A stretch of 5,669 nt of DNA from Bacillota bacterium (lineage in GTDB: Bacteria; Bacillota; UBA4882; UBA8346). The notes under the pieces are model-generated. The model searched no databases. It was not told the DNA's origin and saw only the letters and a program-made list of their open reading frames with translations. Each line of letters starts with the position of its first letter. Positions within the stretch are counted from its first letter, which is position 1. The stretch spans positions 2,838-8,506 of the forward strand of contig DNPP01000253.1 in assembly GCA_003501365.1 (NCBI GenBank). The letters are read 5' to 3'. The translations under genes and the position numbers were made by a program. This document shows, piece after piece, positions 5,501-5,669 of the stretch.

Positions 5501-5669
5501 ATGAAATTATTACGCCAAGTTGGGATCATCGTCGGCATTTGTTTACTCGGCGAATTGCTGCAACGCCTGCTTAAATTGCCGATACCCGGTAATGTCTTGG
5601 GCATGGTCATCTTGCTTAGCTGTTTATGCAGCGGTCTTATTACGCTGGAAATGATCGCGGAGGTCAGCG
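5490..5669 (+). CDS. CidA/LrgA family holin-like membrane protein, N-terminal part
   Basis: The coding region begins at ATG 5501; the interval given includes its ribosome binding site GGAGG (5490-5494), 6 nt upstream. Fifty-six complete codons are visible before the window ends. Residues 7-19 (VGIIVGICLLGEL) and about 30-48 form two hydrophobic segments joined by QRLLKLPIPGNVLGM. The LPIPGxVLGM signature is characteristic of the CidA/LrgA family. These small membrane proteins resemble phage holins and modulate murein hydrolase activity and programmed lysis; in Bacillus a related pair also takes part in pyruvate transport. They are usually followed by a CidB/LrgB partner gene, which would lie just beyond the window. 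CidA cannot be told from LrgA on this fragment, so no symbol is given. The link to pyruvate is interesting beside pfl but remains inference. Confidence 0.85.

Overview
The window most likely comes from an endospore-forming, anaerobic or facultative member of the Bacillota. The evidence is a single-LysM GH18 hydrolase of the spore-lysin type, purine-rich AGGAGG ribosome binding sites, non-ATG starts, an oxygen-sensitive pyruvate formate-lyase pair, and a ZTP (pfl-motif) riboswitch driving that pair. No species can be named from the sequence alone.

Layout. Positions 1-516 hold the 3' part of a BASS-family (bile acid:sodium symporter-like) membrane transporter on the + strand. It converges on a LysM + GH18 hydrolase on the - strand (585 to about 1718), with a weak hairpin between them. 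The hydrolase appears to start upstream of its first conventional start codon, probably at a CTG. A sigma-K-like promoter match lies behind it.

The centre of the window is a riboswitch-controlled pflB-pflA unit on the + strand. It has a near-consensus sigma-A promoter (1873-1901), a leader with the conserved elements of the ZTP riboswitch (1927-1999), and an intrinsic terminator whose 5' arm is the conserved CCGCCUGGGC element (terminator 1989-2022). Then come pflB (2064-4289, 741 aa) and pflA (4515-5240, 241 aa). PflA is the radical-SAM enzyme that installs the glycyl radical on PflB, and PflB cleaves pyruvate to acetyl-CoA plus formate. ZTP and ZMP accumulate when 10-formyl-THF is short. 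The riboswitch therefore implies that PFL here serves at least partly to supply formate for one-carbon and purine metabolism, not only fermentation.

Between pflB and pflA sits a 190-bp nested palindrome (4291-4480). It has 21-bp outer arms and a long inner stem, and its arms carry four related copies of one 12-nt motif. It looks like a MITE/REP-like insertion or a structured RNA element inside the operon. This is the least explained object in the window.

After pflA, a 260-bp non-coding stretch with several small inverted repeats and an extended -10 promoter candidate leads to the first 56 codons of a CidA/LrgA-family holin-like membrane protein (5501 to the window edge).
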